Below the pieces are notes generated by a model, which was not told the origin of the DNA, searched no databases, and saw only the letters and a list, made by a program, of their open reading frames with translations. A stretch of 64,000 bases of DNA from Fagopyrum homotropicum (lineage: Eukaryota > Streptophyta > Magnoliopsida > Caryophyllales > Polygonaceae), in contig BSWB01000004.1 of assembly GCA_033239125.1 (NCBI GenBank), positions 82,240,501 through 82,304,500 of the forward strand. Direction: 5' to 3'. The position numbers were made by a program, and so were the translations under genes. Positions 45,701-58,304 of this stretch are shown here, in pieces (position 1 is the stretch's first letter; every line of letters begins with the position of its first letter).

Positions 45701-48229
45701 CAAAATTATGCACATCCTTGAACAAACTTGGCCAAAAGAAACCCGATTGCAACACCTTTTGCACATGTCTTGTGTGAGCTAGCATGGCCTCCACATGGCA
45801 AGGAGTGACAATGGCGAATCACACTCTCCACCTCATCCTCCGGTATGCATCTCCTAAAGACTCCATCCGGCCCTCTCTTGAACAAAAGCGGTTCACTCCA
45901 ATAGTAATGTCTCACATCTTTGAAGAACTTCTTCCTTTGGGCATAGGATAAACTGGGTGGCACATCCTCACACACAAGGTAGTTAACAATGTCGGCATAC
46001 CATGGCTCATTACCCCTTGACACTTGAAATAAGTACTCCTTCACCATTTGCAATTGCTCATCCCGGAATGAGTCATCAATCGGGATGTCATCTCTCTCAA
46101 GCTCCAATGGTGGGAGTCTACTAAGGTGATCCGCCATAGAATTTTCGGACCCTTTCTTATCTCGGATTTCCAAGTCAAACTCTTGAAGAAGAAGGATCCA
46201 CCGAATCAACCGAGGTTTGGCATCCTTCTTTGTAAAGAGGTAACGGATTGCAGCATGATCCGTATACACAATGACCTTCGTTCCAACAAGATACGAACGG
46301 AACTTCTCAAATGCATACACCACCGCTAGCAACTCCTTCTCGGTGGTAGCATAATTGAGTTGGGCTTCATCTAGCATCTTGCTAGCATAATAGATGGCAT
46401 GTGTAAGCCCATCTTTCCTTTGTCCCAAAACAGCCCCAACGGCTACATCACTTGCATCACACATGATCTCAAACGGTAAACTCCAATCCGGAGGTTGCAT
46501 GATAGGTGCGGAGATCAAAGCATTCTTCAACCTACAAAAGGCCTCCGCAATCCTTGGAGAAAACAAACTTAACATCTTTCATTAGTAGGTTAGTAAGAGG
46601 CTAAGAAATCTTAGAGAAATCTTTAATGAATCTCCGGTAAAAACCGGCATGCCCTAGAAAACTCCTTACCCCCTTCACCGAAGTAGGTGGTGGAAACTTC
46701 TCTATCGTCTCTATCTTAGCCCTATCAACCTCAATGCCACGGTTGGACACCAAGTGTCCCAACACAATACCTTCACTTACCATGAAGTGGCATTTTTCCC
46801 AATTGAAGACAAGATTGGTCTCCTCACATCTTTTTAGCACTAGAGACAAGTTAGCTAAGCAATCATCAAAGGAAGATCCATAAACAGAAAAATCATCCAT
46901 AAACACTTCCATGATGTTTTCAATATACTCAGAAAAAATGGCCATCATACACCTTTGAAAGGTGGCGGGTGCATTACACAACCCAAATGGCATTCTCCTA
47001 TATGCAAATGTACCCCAAGGACATGTGAATGTAGTTTTCTCTTGATCATCGGGGTAAATAGGGATTTGGAAGAATCCACTATAGCCATCTAAGTAACAAA
47101 AATGGGAATGTTGAGCTAATCTCTCTAACATTTGGTCAATGAAAGGAAGATGGAAGTGATCTTTCCTAGAGGCCACATTTAGTTTCCTATAGTCAATACA
47201 TATCCTCCATCCCGTAACCGTTCTAGTTGGGATTAGTTCATTATTCTCATTGGTTACTATGGTCATCCCACCCTTCTTAGGAACCACATGCACGGGACTA
47301 ACCCATTTACTATCCGAAATCGGGAAAATGATTCCCGCATCTAGCAATTTAAGAATCTCCTTTTTGACTACTTCTTTCATGATTGGGTTTAGTCTTCTTT
47401 GAGGTTCAATTGTAGGTTTATGATTATCGTCCATTAAGATCTTATGCATGCACAAAGAGAGTTTAATGCCAACTAAGTCATCAATGGTATAGCCAATGGC
47501 TTTCTTATGCAATCTCAATTCATGCAACAATCTAGAAAGTTCATCATCATTCAAGCATGCATTCACAATAACCGGATATGTAGAATTCTCCCCAAAAAAA
47601 GCATACTTCAAATGAGAGGGGAGGGGTTTAAGTTCAATTTTAGGAGGACCTTTATCGAGTGGAGACGATCCGTATAATGTTGGTTGAGATGAATCCAAAG
47701 CCATGGAAGACTCCCCAAAGCTCCTTGAAGCTTGATCAACAACCAATGTAGTTTCTGGAGAAACCACGGGCAAAATTACGGGCTCTGGCACAACCACGGC
47801 CGTGGAACTTGCAAAGCTAGCCTTTTTGAGCATTCCAGAGAGTTCCACGGGAGAAACCACGGGCGTGGTTCTTGGTCCCTGGCCGTGGTTCTTGCAGAAA
47901 TTCAGCACATCTTCGTGTGCTTCAAATTCAGCTCTTGTCTCCTTTTCCAATGATTCCAAAACCTTGATTTCTTCATTGCAAGCCTTCTCAACTCCTTCCT
48001 CCATCAAACTTAAGCTAAGAACCTTCTCTAAGGGGTCTTTGATCAAGATCGAGCTCACAACTTCCCTAGACTCCTCTTGCTCGACAATGTTGAACATATC
48101 GTCACCAAGGGCTGGCCCCTTCATCATTGTGGACAGCTTGAACTTGATATTCTCTTCTCCAATGTTGAAGGAGAGAATTCCATTTTTACAATCCACCAAG
48201 CATCCGGATGTAGCCAAGAAAGGTCTTCG
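45701..48229 (-). pseudogene. Athila-2 RT and RNase H
   Basis: The 538-codon open segment 48217-46601 holds the protease-RT linker, RT fingers (WRICIDYRKLN), palm with FMDD at 46892-46903, and the connection FLGHAGFYRRFIKDFSK. A stop at 46601 and a shift near 46580 separate it from RNase H (46575-45706: MCDASDVAVGAVLGQ, TDHAAIRYLF, ENSMADHLSRLPPLE) and the integrase zinc region. The linker encodes the word cluster at 47752-47895. A few single-base changes would account for all the breaks. Confidence 0.9.
47752..47895 (-). repeat. CCACGGCCGTGG word cluster inside Athila-2 coding sequence
   Basis: CCACGGCCGTGG at 47794-47805 and CCACGGGCGTGG at 47857-47868 are accompanied by several half words (CCACGG, CCGTGG) within 140 bp. 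They lie in the linker between protease and RT, in an otherwise open frame. The same words are in the LTRs of this family (28246, 28869, 42701, 51483). Confidence 0.85.
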
Positions 48230-50473
48230 TTAGATGATGGGAACCGGATAGTCCGCCAGGATGTCCAAAACAACGAAGTCTATTGGCACATAGAACTTCC
48301 CGAGTTGCACCGGTATGTCCTCCAAAATCCCAACGGGGTGAGTGATCGAACGGTCCGCCATATAAAGGGTCATCTTGACCGGATTTGGCTCTCCTAGCCC
48401 AACCTTATTACAAAGTGCAAGCGGTATGATGCTTACACTTGCCCCAAGATCACATAGGGCTTCATACTTCACTTCTCCCACTCTAATTGGCACACAAAAG
48501 GATCCCGGATCTCTTAGCTTAGGAGGCATGTCCTCCTTCATGGTTTGGATCAATTCCGAGGACCTCTTTGTCATCCTCACTTCCCCATACTCCTCCAACT
48601 TCCTTTTGTTGGAGAGTATCTCCTTCAAGAACTTACCATATGCCGGCATACCTAGAATAGCATCCATGAACGGAATGTTAATATGCAATTTAGACATAAG
48701 TTCAAGGAATTTACCGAAGTGTTTGTCCAAACGAGCTCTTGCTCGTGATTGTGGGAATGGTAGTGGTGGCTTGTATGGAGGTGGTGCCACATATGGCTCA
48801 TCGCTCTTTCCTCCTTCTTCTTGCAAGGTCTCTTCCTCTTCTATCACCACTTGCTTTCCCTTGTCATTTCCCTTAGGCAAGGGGTCCTTCATGCTCAACC
48901 CGCTCCTCGTTGTGATGGCCAACACTTGGCCTCTCGGGTTGTCTTCGGTTCTTCCAGGAAGCTTTCCCGGATCTCTATGAGCTTCACCCACCTTTTGGAA
49001 CACTTGTGCTTCCAACACCTTTTGAGCCTTAGAAATGGAAGTCACCGTGCTCTCAAGACCACTCAACCTTCCAAGCAATTGCTCAAATATCTTCTCGGTT
49101 CTATCCTTTGGAGGTTGAGTAAATCCGGGTGGAGGTTCTTGTGAAGCCTTTGGTGGTGGAGCTGCGCTTGTGGAAGCGGGAGGGTTCAAGGCTCCATCCG
49201 GGTTAGAATAGGAAAACCCGGGATGGTTGTGGTTAGGCCGGTAATTGTGGAATTGCCGGTTGTTGTTGAAGTTCCTTGTGCCTTGATAGTTGTTGTAATT
49301 GCCCCTTCCCATGTAGTTCACATCTTCCGCCTTGGAAGACAAGTTTGCTTGCACTTGCACTTGAGGGGTTGCTTGATTCTTCAAAGTTGTAGCACACAAC
49401 TCCCTCAAAGACTTAAGCTCATTGTTGATTGCATCAAGCTTGAAGTTGCTCATGGTGACTTCACTCACCTCATATGCTCCCGCTTTCCTCCCATCACTCT
49501 TCCTATGGGAGTACTTCTCAATCACCAAAGCTTGTTTCTCTACAAATTCCCAAGCTTCATCCACATTCTTTTCCATGAAAGTCCCACCGGAAAGAGATTG
49601 AAGCTTGAATTGGCTATCTTCATCAAGTCTCTTGAAGTAGATCTCCAAAAGCTCTATTTTCGGTATACCATGGTGCGGACAATCTAGGAGAAGGTCCTTG
49701 AACCTCTCCCAAGACTTGAATAAGCTTTCTCTATCCTTTATCACGAAGGCATTGATCTTCCCTCTTAACTCAGTAGTCTTGGAAGGTGGGAAGAACTTTG
49801 TCAAAAACTCGGTTGTCATCTCCTCCCAAGTACTCACTTGCCCTTGTGGAATAGATTGATACCAAGCCAAGGCTTTATCCTTAAGTGAGAAGGAGAAAGC
49901 CCTAAGCTTATGGTTGTTGCTCTTCAATCTAGGCGGTCTTAGAGTCTCCATCAAGATCTCATAGTTCATCAAGTGTTGATGAGGAGACTCTCCTTCCATC
50001 CCTCCAAATTGATTATGCCGGATCATTTGTAGAACTTGAGGGCGGAGCTCGTAATCATGGGCTGCAGGATCTCCTAAGTTCACATCCGGACGGTGTGTCC
50101 TTTGTGCCGGGTCCATACGTTGCCCTAACGTTTGTGGTTCTTCAATAGCAATGGGTACAACCCGAATATTTATCGCCGGCTGCGGTTGTGGTGGAGGTGG
50201 AGGTTGTTGACGATTAAGCTCTCTTTGCACAAGAGCTTGCCTAATCTCTTCAATCTCCCTCCTAGTTGCTTCTTGCCTCTCATTGGCAAGTCTCCTTTCA
50301 TTCTCCAAGGCTTCATCCCTTAGCCTAATTTGCTCTAAAGCTTCATCCAACTCATCTTGGAGATCTCTTCCGGCCATCTCTTTCCCTTTTCTAATGCTCT
50401 TGGATCTAGATCTAAGGGTTTTCTTCGGTTCGGGATCGAATGGAGCTAAATCCTCGCCACGAGATCTTTGCAT
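48230..50473 (-). pseudogene. Athila-2 Gag and protease
   Basis: The open frame runs from 50539; I favour the internal ATG at 50473 (MQRSRGEDLAPFDPEPKK), because the upstream residues are hydrophobic and lie in the leader. The order is a coiled, Glu/Arg-rich N-terminus; the Gag core (MIRHNQFGGMEGESPHQHL, ALAWYQSIPQG, EMTTEFLTKFFPPSKT); an Asn/Pro-rich region; and the protease with CDLGASVSIIPLALCNK (near 48441-48455). It stops at 48230 (PVPII, then TAA) where Leu-Gly is expected; the frame continues into the RT ORF. Gag would form the particle and the protease mature it. Confidence 0.9.
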
Positions 50474-50590
50474 GCACCTAAAGAGTGAGAGATGTCCTGA
50501 AAAGCAAAGACACAAACCAAACAAGATCAAAAGCAACAAGAAAGACCTACACTATAAACAATCACAAATAATGACTCAATCTTAACCTAG

Positions 50591-50608
50591 TCCCCGGCAA
50601 CGGCGCCA
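50591..50608 (-). promoter_or_regulatory. Primer binding site (tRNA-Asp) of Athila-2
   Basis: TGGCGCCGTTGCCGGGGA on the minus strand matches the 3' end of plant tRNA-Asp, the usual Athila primer. It starts six bases inside the LTR edge at 50615. Confidence 0.93.
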
Positions 50609-50614
50609 AAAACT

Positions 50615-51896
50615 TGTTACGCTAAGAACGTGACACGCAAAAGCTTTAAATTTATAATTCGATATATTTCTCCTAACTCCTAGCGAACCCGCAGTGTACG
50701 GGACATTTTGTAGTAGAGATAGTATTCCGAGGTCGAACACAAAGACTGAGGTGAGATTGAATCGATTAATGACTAAGGATAGTGTTGATCTAGGCTAAGA
50801 AAAGAGAAAGAAACAAATAAATGAAAATCTCAATATTTTTGGGTTTGGTTTTGTGTGGTGATCAATCAAGAATCACAACGATATAAGAATGCAAAACAAA
50901 CTAACAATCTAGCAAATAAACATAAACAAGCAAGGCAAACACAAAATATGTGATCAAAGGGAGAAAAGCGGATTCTAGGGGTTGGAAATTCCGGTTATGG
51001 CATAGGACTCAAGCTATCTAATCATTCCTTGGATTAACCATAGTTTGTAGGGAGTGAATGTTTCTCAAGTGGTGTCAATTACCGGGTAGGTCTCATGATC
51101 CACTAATCCGCACCAAAGGTCCTATCACCGGGTAAGTCTCTAGGAGCCTAAGGTAGGGATATCTACACAAATCGGATGGTTATCTAGGGATCTAACCTCT
51201 CCTTACCAGGTAAGTCTCGGGAAGGCAAGTCCTAAACACTTATCCTAGCACATTCAGTCCAATAGCGGCTTGTGAGGCTCACTACTACCTAGAGTTCGTC
51301 ATCTTCGATATCTAAGAGCAAGAATCACCTGGTAGGTCTCTTCTAACTCTTAGTTGCTAACACTAGGTCACCTAGGATAGATTGAGCTCAAATAACACTA
51401 GGATTTCAACAAATTAACAACCTAACACTTAGATTTATCAATACAAGAAAGTTGATCAAAATTACGGGGTGTTCATCTCTTTCCACGGCCGTGGAAAGGC
51501 AAGATCAAACCGTGGTTTTAAATAGTGACTAGGTTCAATTAAGCGAGTCATCCAAGCATACATTTCGGTCTATTCTATCATAGTCCAAGCCATAACCATC
51601 TTTTCCTTACCCTAGAATCGCATCTATTTAGCCAACAACATGCATCATCACAATCAAAATCATCAAGCATAAAATCATGGAATCCATGTCAAGAGGGTGA
51701 AATGAAAGATGGATTAAGCAAATGAAACAAGTAAAACAAGCTAAATCAAGGTTCAAGAAGGACTTACAATCCTTCAAAAGAAGGTTCGAATCGTTTCTTA
51801 CAAACCCTTGCAAAACGTTTCACAAAGCTCACTCAAAAATCACTCAAAAAGACTATGGAACTATGAACTAGTGTGCTTCTTCTTCTTCTCCAATGG
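50615..51896 (-). repeat. 5' LTR of Athila-2, U3 end missing
   Basis: The plus strand starts TGTTACGCTAAG. It holds the 715-bp segment absent from the 3' copy, with a repeated ACCGGGTAAGTCTC-type motif (51080-51340) and CCACGGCCGTGG at 51483-51494. Homology to the 3' copy stops at 51896 (CTCCAATGG), about 535 bp short of the expected end. Confidence 0.9.
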
Positions 51897-51916
51897 AAGC
51901 CCTTCTTCTTCTCCAA

Positions 51917-52733
51917 TGGCGGGAGAACATATACACGTGCTGGTCCTCAAAAGGTGCAACTGGACCTAGTAATGCCAACTCCTCTTGGAAACAACCGATG
52001 GCATCAGCGATCGGCACATCCTCGAAGCCTGACTCAATAAAATTCTGGAGTTTCTCCCTCCTCAATGAGGTAGGTAGAAACGCTCTCTAGTCATGGTCCT
52101 CATCTGGTGATAACTAGTGGCTCAAACCCGCATGGTCCTTCATCACTACTTAGCTAGGTCACGGAATAGAGTTTGTACTACCTCTATCCATTTGTTCTCT
52201 AGACAACTCATAGACTCAAGTGTTGAGTCCACATGTCCAATCCAAACCTCGGTCTCCAATCCCACCTTCATAGAGAAAGGGGGTATGCCCAACTGATGAA
52301 ATGCCTTCAACCAAGTGTCTAGTCGAGGCCCTATATACTCCTTTGGAGCTCTAATAACCTCAGTAGCACGTGCAGGTGTAATTGGCACCTGAGTAGCTCC
52401 CAAGGACAACTCAGAAGATCCCACCTGTGCTGGCAGATCTAGGGCACGGCTACCCGCTCTGGTAGCCTCCTCAACTTGTCTAATGTATGCGCGGAACTCT
52501 GGTCCCCTCATAGAGACATGATTCGAGTCATTTGACTCAACTCATTGAGATCTCTGTTGCGTAGATCCACCGCTCCTAGTCACAAGAACGACGCTCTCAG
52601 CTACCTCCTCGTGTACCTCCTCTGCTATAGGCGGATCAACAATAGGAACTGGTCTCTGGCCTATCACTACTGGAGGAAGAGGGGGTCTACCCCTACCTCG
52701 TCCAACTACAAACGTCGCTCTAGTCCGAGCCAT
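51917..52733 (-). pseudogene. chromovirus gag (E2), truncated
   Basis: The start is at 52733 (MARTRATFVVGRGRGRPPLP). 52748-52542, 52511-52146 and 52065-51917 give the N-terminus, the middle (TWLKAFHQLGIPPFS) and the capsid end (MRREKLQNFIESGFEDVP), with stops between them. The C-terminal part and knuckle are lost at the junction with Athila-2. Confidence 0.82.
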
Positions 52734-52762
52734 CGTCGAGGTATGCACACTAATTTATAAGG

Positions 52763-53116
<354 letters not shown>

Positions 53117-53365
53117 TATATATATAATACATAAGGTCACATGCAAACACATCAGCAAATAATAGGTAAATATATATCTATACTGTCGAGATCCTCAGCA
53201 GGGTGATGGTTTCCCGTAGACACTATCTCAAAACAACTGTACTCTTTCAAAACAAAAATCCTTTTTAAAAGTCAGACCCGTTTCGGGTTCTGTTTATTTT
53301 TCTACTCCACCTTTATTGTAGATTACAAGTGTCATTGTTTTCAACCTAAGGCTTTGATACAACTT

Positions 53366-55264
53366 TGTAACACCCCATATCCGCAGGACTCGGGGTGCTA
53401 CTTGGCTAGGATCTCACAGTGGATCTTGACCCTAGGCTGCAACAAGTTCACTAGATCTTACAACAAGGCACAAATAGAATAAAAACAAATACATAAAACT
53501 GTGCAATATAAACATAAAAAGGTTTACAACATCACAACCGAGTTTCAAAACGGAAACCATAAATATGTGACTATAAAATACCCCAAAAGCCCATGCACAA
53601 CCAAGTGTATGGAAGCCCTCGGCTAATTACCCATCTGGCTCACTCTGTAGTCTTCGTAACCTACAAATCATCTACAACACGGTATGAAACCGTTAGCTAG
53701 CAGAAATGAATAAGAATGAAACAATAGCACATGTAACAGATAAAACACATAATCATATCATAACATTCAATGTACACACACATATCCATTTATTATCCTT
53801 ACTTAAGTTATATCATTAATAATTCATTTCCTTGTGACACGCGGAGTAAACTCCCATCGCCTCTGTCCCCGTTTCCCTCAGGGCAAGAATGGTGTCAATC
53901 ATCACCACCTGGAGGACAGGTCGTAGAGAAACCCCTAGCCACCCAATTCTAGGCTAGGAATATTATCACCGCCCGTTATCATACACTTGGGCCAATTAAT
54001 ATGAATGTAGCGTCATCCCAGTCTGGTTAGGTTATAAATGCAACACACATATGCACACACACAACCACAATACACACTCGAACCCATAACTGCTCACTAA
54101 GTAAGCCCCAAGGACTTACCTGTCTCAATCAAAATCCGTATCAAGTGGTCACAGCTTCCCCTCGGGGAAACGATCAGTCCCTACATTACCAAAGTACAAC
54201 AATATCATTATCGTCCCAAGGTTAGGAGATTCCACCTCCTAAACCTTATAACCATCCCCAACTCACAACTCAAATCCAAACCTCAAGATCACATCACATC
54301 TCACAAATGCCTAAGGCATTACCTCAAACACATACTAAACCTCAAAGCCATAACCGGCATAACCAACATCATGATATCGTCAACTCACTCTCATACATAC
54401 CATGCCTCTAAGCCACTCATACTAGGAAAGGAAAGGATGCATACCACCCTAAGTAGGTCTTACAGAAGATGCACCTGTGTGACAGGAAGGTGCAGGGGTG
54501 GCTGCTCACTCACGCAGGAGCGGCTGCTCACTCACGTAGGGGCGGATCAACCAAGGCGCAGGGGCGGCTGTCTGTTGGCGCAAGGGCGGCTGTCGGTGCA
54601 GAAGGTACTCTCCGACTTCTCTTCGATCCTTCACTTGCTCTTCTTCACCTCTTCATCATCCAACAACCAACCATACACATACATTTACATATATACATCA
54701 ATATATGTATAGAAAGATCAACACAAGATCAATCTTGTAAAATCCTAAGCTAAAGAAGAAGGAAAGAAGAAAAGAAGAATGAAAGAAGAAGAGGGGAAGA
54801 ACTGACCACATTTGGAACCTAAGAAAGGAAAAGATCCACACCAAACACACTCAGCTGACTTCCTCAACATCATAGCAACAAAACCTCATCAGCATCCAAG
54901 CTCAAGCTTAACCAACTTCCAACAAGATCAAAGAAGATCCAAGAAGAAGATCTAAGGAGGAAGAGAAAGAGAAGAAGAACGTGAGGAGAAGAAGGTTGGA
55001 GAAGGTGAAGAAACCCTCACCCAGAAGCAAAAGGAAGCTTATTTAGGAAGCTAAGGGTAAAACACGGGTCAAGAGTCAACAAAGACGGTTGCTGGCGTAG
55101 AAAACCACAAGGGCGGACCCTATGAGGCGTAGGGGAGGCTTACAGATGGAGTATAGGCGGTCCACAGATCTGTAGGGGCGGCTCAGCCATGGCTCAACAC
55201 AAGCTCAGCGCCTGCATCTCAGCTGAGGCGCAGGTGTGGGATCCCTAAAAGACTAAGGCTCTTC
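53366..55264 (-). repeat. 5' LTR of chromovirus E2 (copy d), near complete
   Basis: The plus strand runs from TGTAACACCCCATATCC to GACTAAGGCTCTT, lacking only the last few bases (ACATCACA) at the junction with copia J. GC word cluster 1 lies at 54480-54605 (GCGCAGGGGCGGC and variants) and cluster 2 at 55085-55240, with the TATA region (CTTATTTAGG, about 55036-55045) between them. Confidence 0.85.
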
Positions 55265-55267
55265 CAA

Positions 55268-56170
55268 AAAGATAGTTTCGTCACTACGTGTATCAAATTT
55301 ACCAAGGTTGTCTTTGCTATTATTATGGACAAAGCACGTACATCCAAAGGGTTTAAAATTGGAAATATTAGGTTTTCTTCCTTGAAAGAGTTCTTAAGGA
55401 GTCTTTTTCAAAATGGGACGGATTAAAAATTATTCAAGATGTAGTTAGCCGTGTTAAAAGCTTCAGCCCAAAAACTTTTTGGCAAACTATTTTCCAAAAG
55501 CATAGTCCTAGATATGTCCTTTAGGGTGCGGTTCTTACATTCCACAATCCCATTTTGTTGAGGAGTTCTAGGGGCTGAAAAGTTGTGTGAAATACCATAT
55601 TTTGCACAAAAAAAATCAAACTTTAGTTGATCAAATTCTCTACCATGATCGCTTCTTATCAAAACAATAGGTAAGTTTTTTAAAGTTTGTAACTCCTTAC
55701 ACAATTTTAAAAACTCAAACAAAGCTTTAGATTTTTCCTGTAAGAATGAGATCCATGTAAAACGAGAAAAATCATCCCCAATGACAAGATTGTATTGTTT
55801 ACCGTTGGGAGATTTGACACGCATAGGATCACATAGATCCTTATGTAAAAGCCTTACATAGTTCATCTACCTTCTTTGGTTTGAATGAACAACCTGTTGG
55901 TTTACCTTGTGTACTAGCCTTACATAGTTCATCTACCTTGAAGTTTAGGTTTGGTAAACCACGTACCAAATTCTTTGAAAGTAGTTTCTTCATTGTATGT
56001 ATGCTTACGTGACCAAGTCGCCTATGCCAAAGCCTTGGATCGCCAGTCAAGGCCTTGAGAAACGTTAGCTTAGTTCCTGAAACTTGGTTATTGCTCATTG
56101 AATAAACATTGTTGCATCTAGTAAACATTAAGCACAACATCACCCAATAAATTATCTTGAACTTCACATT
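55268..56170 (-). pseudogene. copia integrase (J)
   Basis: The zinc region (DPRLWHRRLGHVSIHTMKKL) lies at about 56050-55980. The core at 55866-55423 has the three catalytic residues in HKDLCDPM, IRSDHGREFDQL and QQNGIVECKNRTL. The motif region VDELCKA is duplicated at 55870-55935 with a frame problem. A stop follows near 55395. The core alone looks nearly intact; this region is missing from the other copia copy. Confidence 0.85.
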
Positions 56171-56476
56171 TTTCCGAATGAAATATCACCTTGTTGCCTT
56201 TATCACAAATATGAGAGATACTTAGCAAATTATACTTTAAACCGTCAACAAGATAGGCATCATTAATAAAGTTAGATACATTATAAACGATTTTACCAAT
56301 GCCAATGATGTTACACTTTCCTTTATTACCAAGCGTAATGGTTTAAGATGATTGCTTCTTTAGATTTGAGAATAATGAGCTTTTTCCACTCGTATGTCTT
56401 GAGCAACCACTATCTAATATCCATTTATGCTCCTTTACCTTGGTGATATCATGGAAAACAACAAACATCAACCTTT
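56171..56476 (-). pseudogene. copia protease (J)
   Basis: The minus strand reads KWILDSGCSRHTSGKSSLF at about 56430-56374, then LGNKGKCNIIGIGKIVYNVSNF and LLSISHICDKGNKVIF. The DSG active site is kept. A stop in the middle (near 56343) breaks the frame. Confidence 0.8.
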
Positions 56477-58250
56477 CTAGGTCGACCAAATGGAATATTT
56501 TGGTCCATATTCAGACTCGATCATGTTTGGTGGCCTGGTACCTTTAGGAACCCATATTTGCTTAACTTGTTTCCTTAGACATAGAGGATAAGTGGTTCTA
56601 CTGATGTAAGGGTCATTTCTTCTATATGGACATGTTGATTTTACGTGACCCTTTTTGCAACAATACAAACATGTGGGCATATGAATACTTCCTTTGGCTT
56701 CAACAAAAGTGGTAGTCATTTTTCTGGAAAAACTTATGTGATAGCCTATACCATTCTTGTTAAAAGAAGATTGGTGCTCACCCACCATCCTTCCGAGGTT
56801 GGCTTTTGAAAGATTGAATTGAATAAGTTCAACCTTCTGGTCTTGACACTTCAATAAGATCAACCTTTTCTTTCTCTAGATTGATAGATTCTCGATGGAA
56901 AGAAGAGAGATTGCCCTTGAGAATCGAATTTTCAGATTCCAAGGCCTTGATATTGATATCAAGGTCTAACTTTTCAGTGTTAAGATTTTCAATCTCCAAA
57001 GACATTTTACTTAGTCGTTTATCTTGTTTGAAAATATTTTCTCTTAAGGAACGTATACTTACCTTATGTTCTTTATCACATATGATTATGTCTTTAAGGA
57101 ATTGCGTGAGTTCAAGATCAGGCTGAGACATAATCGTACTTACCACACCATCAACATAGTGGTTTGGGTATTCATCATGATCGATCATTAGATATAAGTT
57201 TGCTTGTTCTTTCTCATCTTCAAATTCATTGGTAGATACTGAATAACTCCATGAAGCTACCATAGCTTTCTTCTTTCGATCATTCTTCCAAAAGTTGTTC
57301 CTCTTCTTTTGTGGACAATCCTTTACGAGATGATCTGCTTTTCCACATTCAAAACAAGTCAGTACCTTAGTTTTCTTATTAGGGTTTGAAAACTTATCTC
57401 GAGGTCTTGATGATCGTGGATAATCTTTGTTGTTTGTGAATTGCTTCATCATTTGAAGAATTTTTGCAAGACCCCTTAAGATCAAGGCGAAAGGATCTTC
57501 GTCATTACTATCTTCCTCCTTAGATGGCGTCTCATCATTCTTGGATCTTAGAGCTAGGTACTTTGTGTTTGATGGGAGCTCTCCATCTTCTTCACCAAGA
57601 ACCATTTCGTGTGTGATAAGTTTTCCAAGAAGGTCGTCAAGAGGAAGTATTGTGAGATTTTGAGCCTCTTCGACTGTAGTCACCTTTGGTCCCCACTTAG
57701 CTTTAGGTAAGCTCCTTAGAACATTCCTTAATTTCTCTTCATTTATGAAGACCTTTCCAATTGTGTCGAGGTTGTTCACGATTTCGGTAAATCGTTTGAA
57801 CATTTCTTTGACTGATTCATTTGAGTTCCTCTTGAATAGCACATATTGTCTGAGGAATATGCTTATATTTGTTTCCTTGACTTTACTTGTTTCTTCGTAT
57901 GTGACAACTAGTTTGTCCCATATTTCTTTTGCACTCTTGCATGATGAGACACGGTTGAATTCATTTGTGTCCAATCCATAATAGAGCAAGTTCATGGCCT
58001 TGTAGTTCTTTGAAACGCTATCCAAGTCGGTTTGAGTGAAGTTTGCTTCCTTCTTTGCAACTTGGACTCCTTCAACCATGGTGGTTGGGATTTTAGGGCT
58101 ATTTTGAATGATGCTCTATAATTTCATGTCCTGATCACTAACAGACATTTGCATTATTGCTTTCCAATGGGAAAAGTTGTTGCCGCAGCAGAGTGGTGGT
58201 CGAGATGTGGATCTTCCTTGAGCGAATCCTCCGTCACCTATAGAGTTTAT
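56477..58250 (-). pseudogene. copia gag (J) with two intact zinc knuckles
   Basis: The 416-codon open segment 58079-56829 has the Gag core (KNYKAMNLLYYGLDTNEF, NVLRSLPKAKWGPKV, LGKLITHEMVLGEEDGELP) and a first CCHC box, CFECGKADHLVKDC (about 57350-57309). A shift near 56840 leads to 56863-56477 with a second box, CLYCCKKGHVKSTC (about 56675-56634). The N-terminus upstream of 58079 is degenerate. The word AAGGCCTTGATATT is present at 56940-56953. Confidence 0.87.
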
Positions 58251-58304
58251 GATTAATATCACTGATGATTAAATCAATATACATGAGTCTAGCTCTATAC
58301 CAAT
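58251..58304 (-). promoter_or_regulatory. Leader and primer site of J
   Basis: The minus strand reads TTGGTATAGAGCTAGAC from 58304, one base short of the standard Met-tRNA site, next to the LTR end CGGTTCTTCA. Confidence 0.78.

Larger units (their letters stand above)
41949..51896 (-). mobile_element. Athila-2, near full-length Athila element
   Basis: Reading leftward: 5' LTR (51896 to 50615, U3 missing), tRNA-Asp primer site, gag-protease, RT/RNase H, integrase, a 1.67-kb noncoding spacer, purine tract, and 3' LTR (43060 to 41949). Gag and pol are one frame with few breaks, the best preserved in the window. It has no env-like ORF. It inserted into the protease of E2; the right target side was later deleted, so no target duplication can be checked. 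Confidence 0.92.

Noticed and set aside
48375..48980. 201-codon frame on the + strand
   Set aside because: It is antisense to the clear Athila-2 gag-protease frame.
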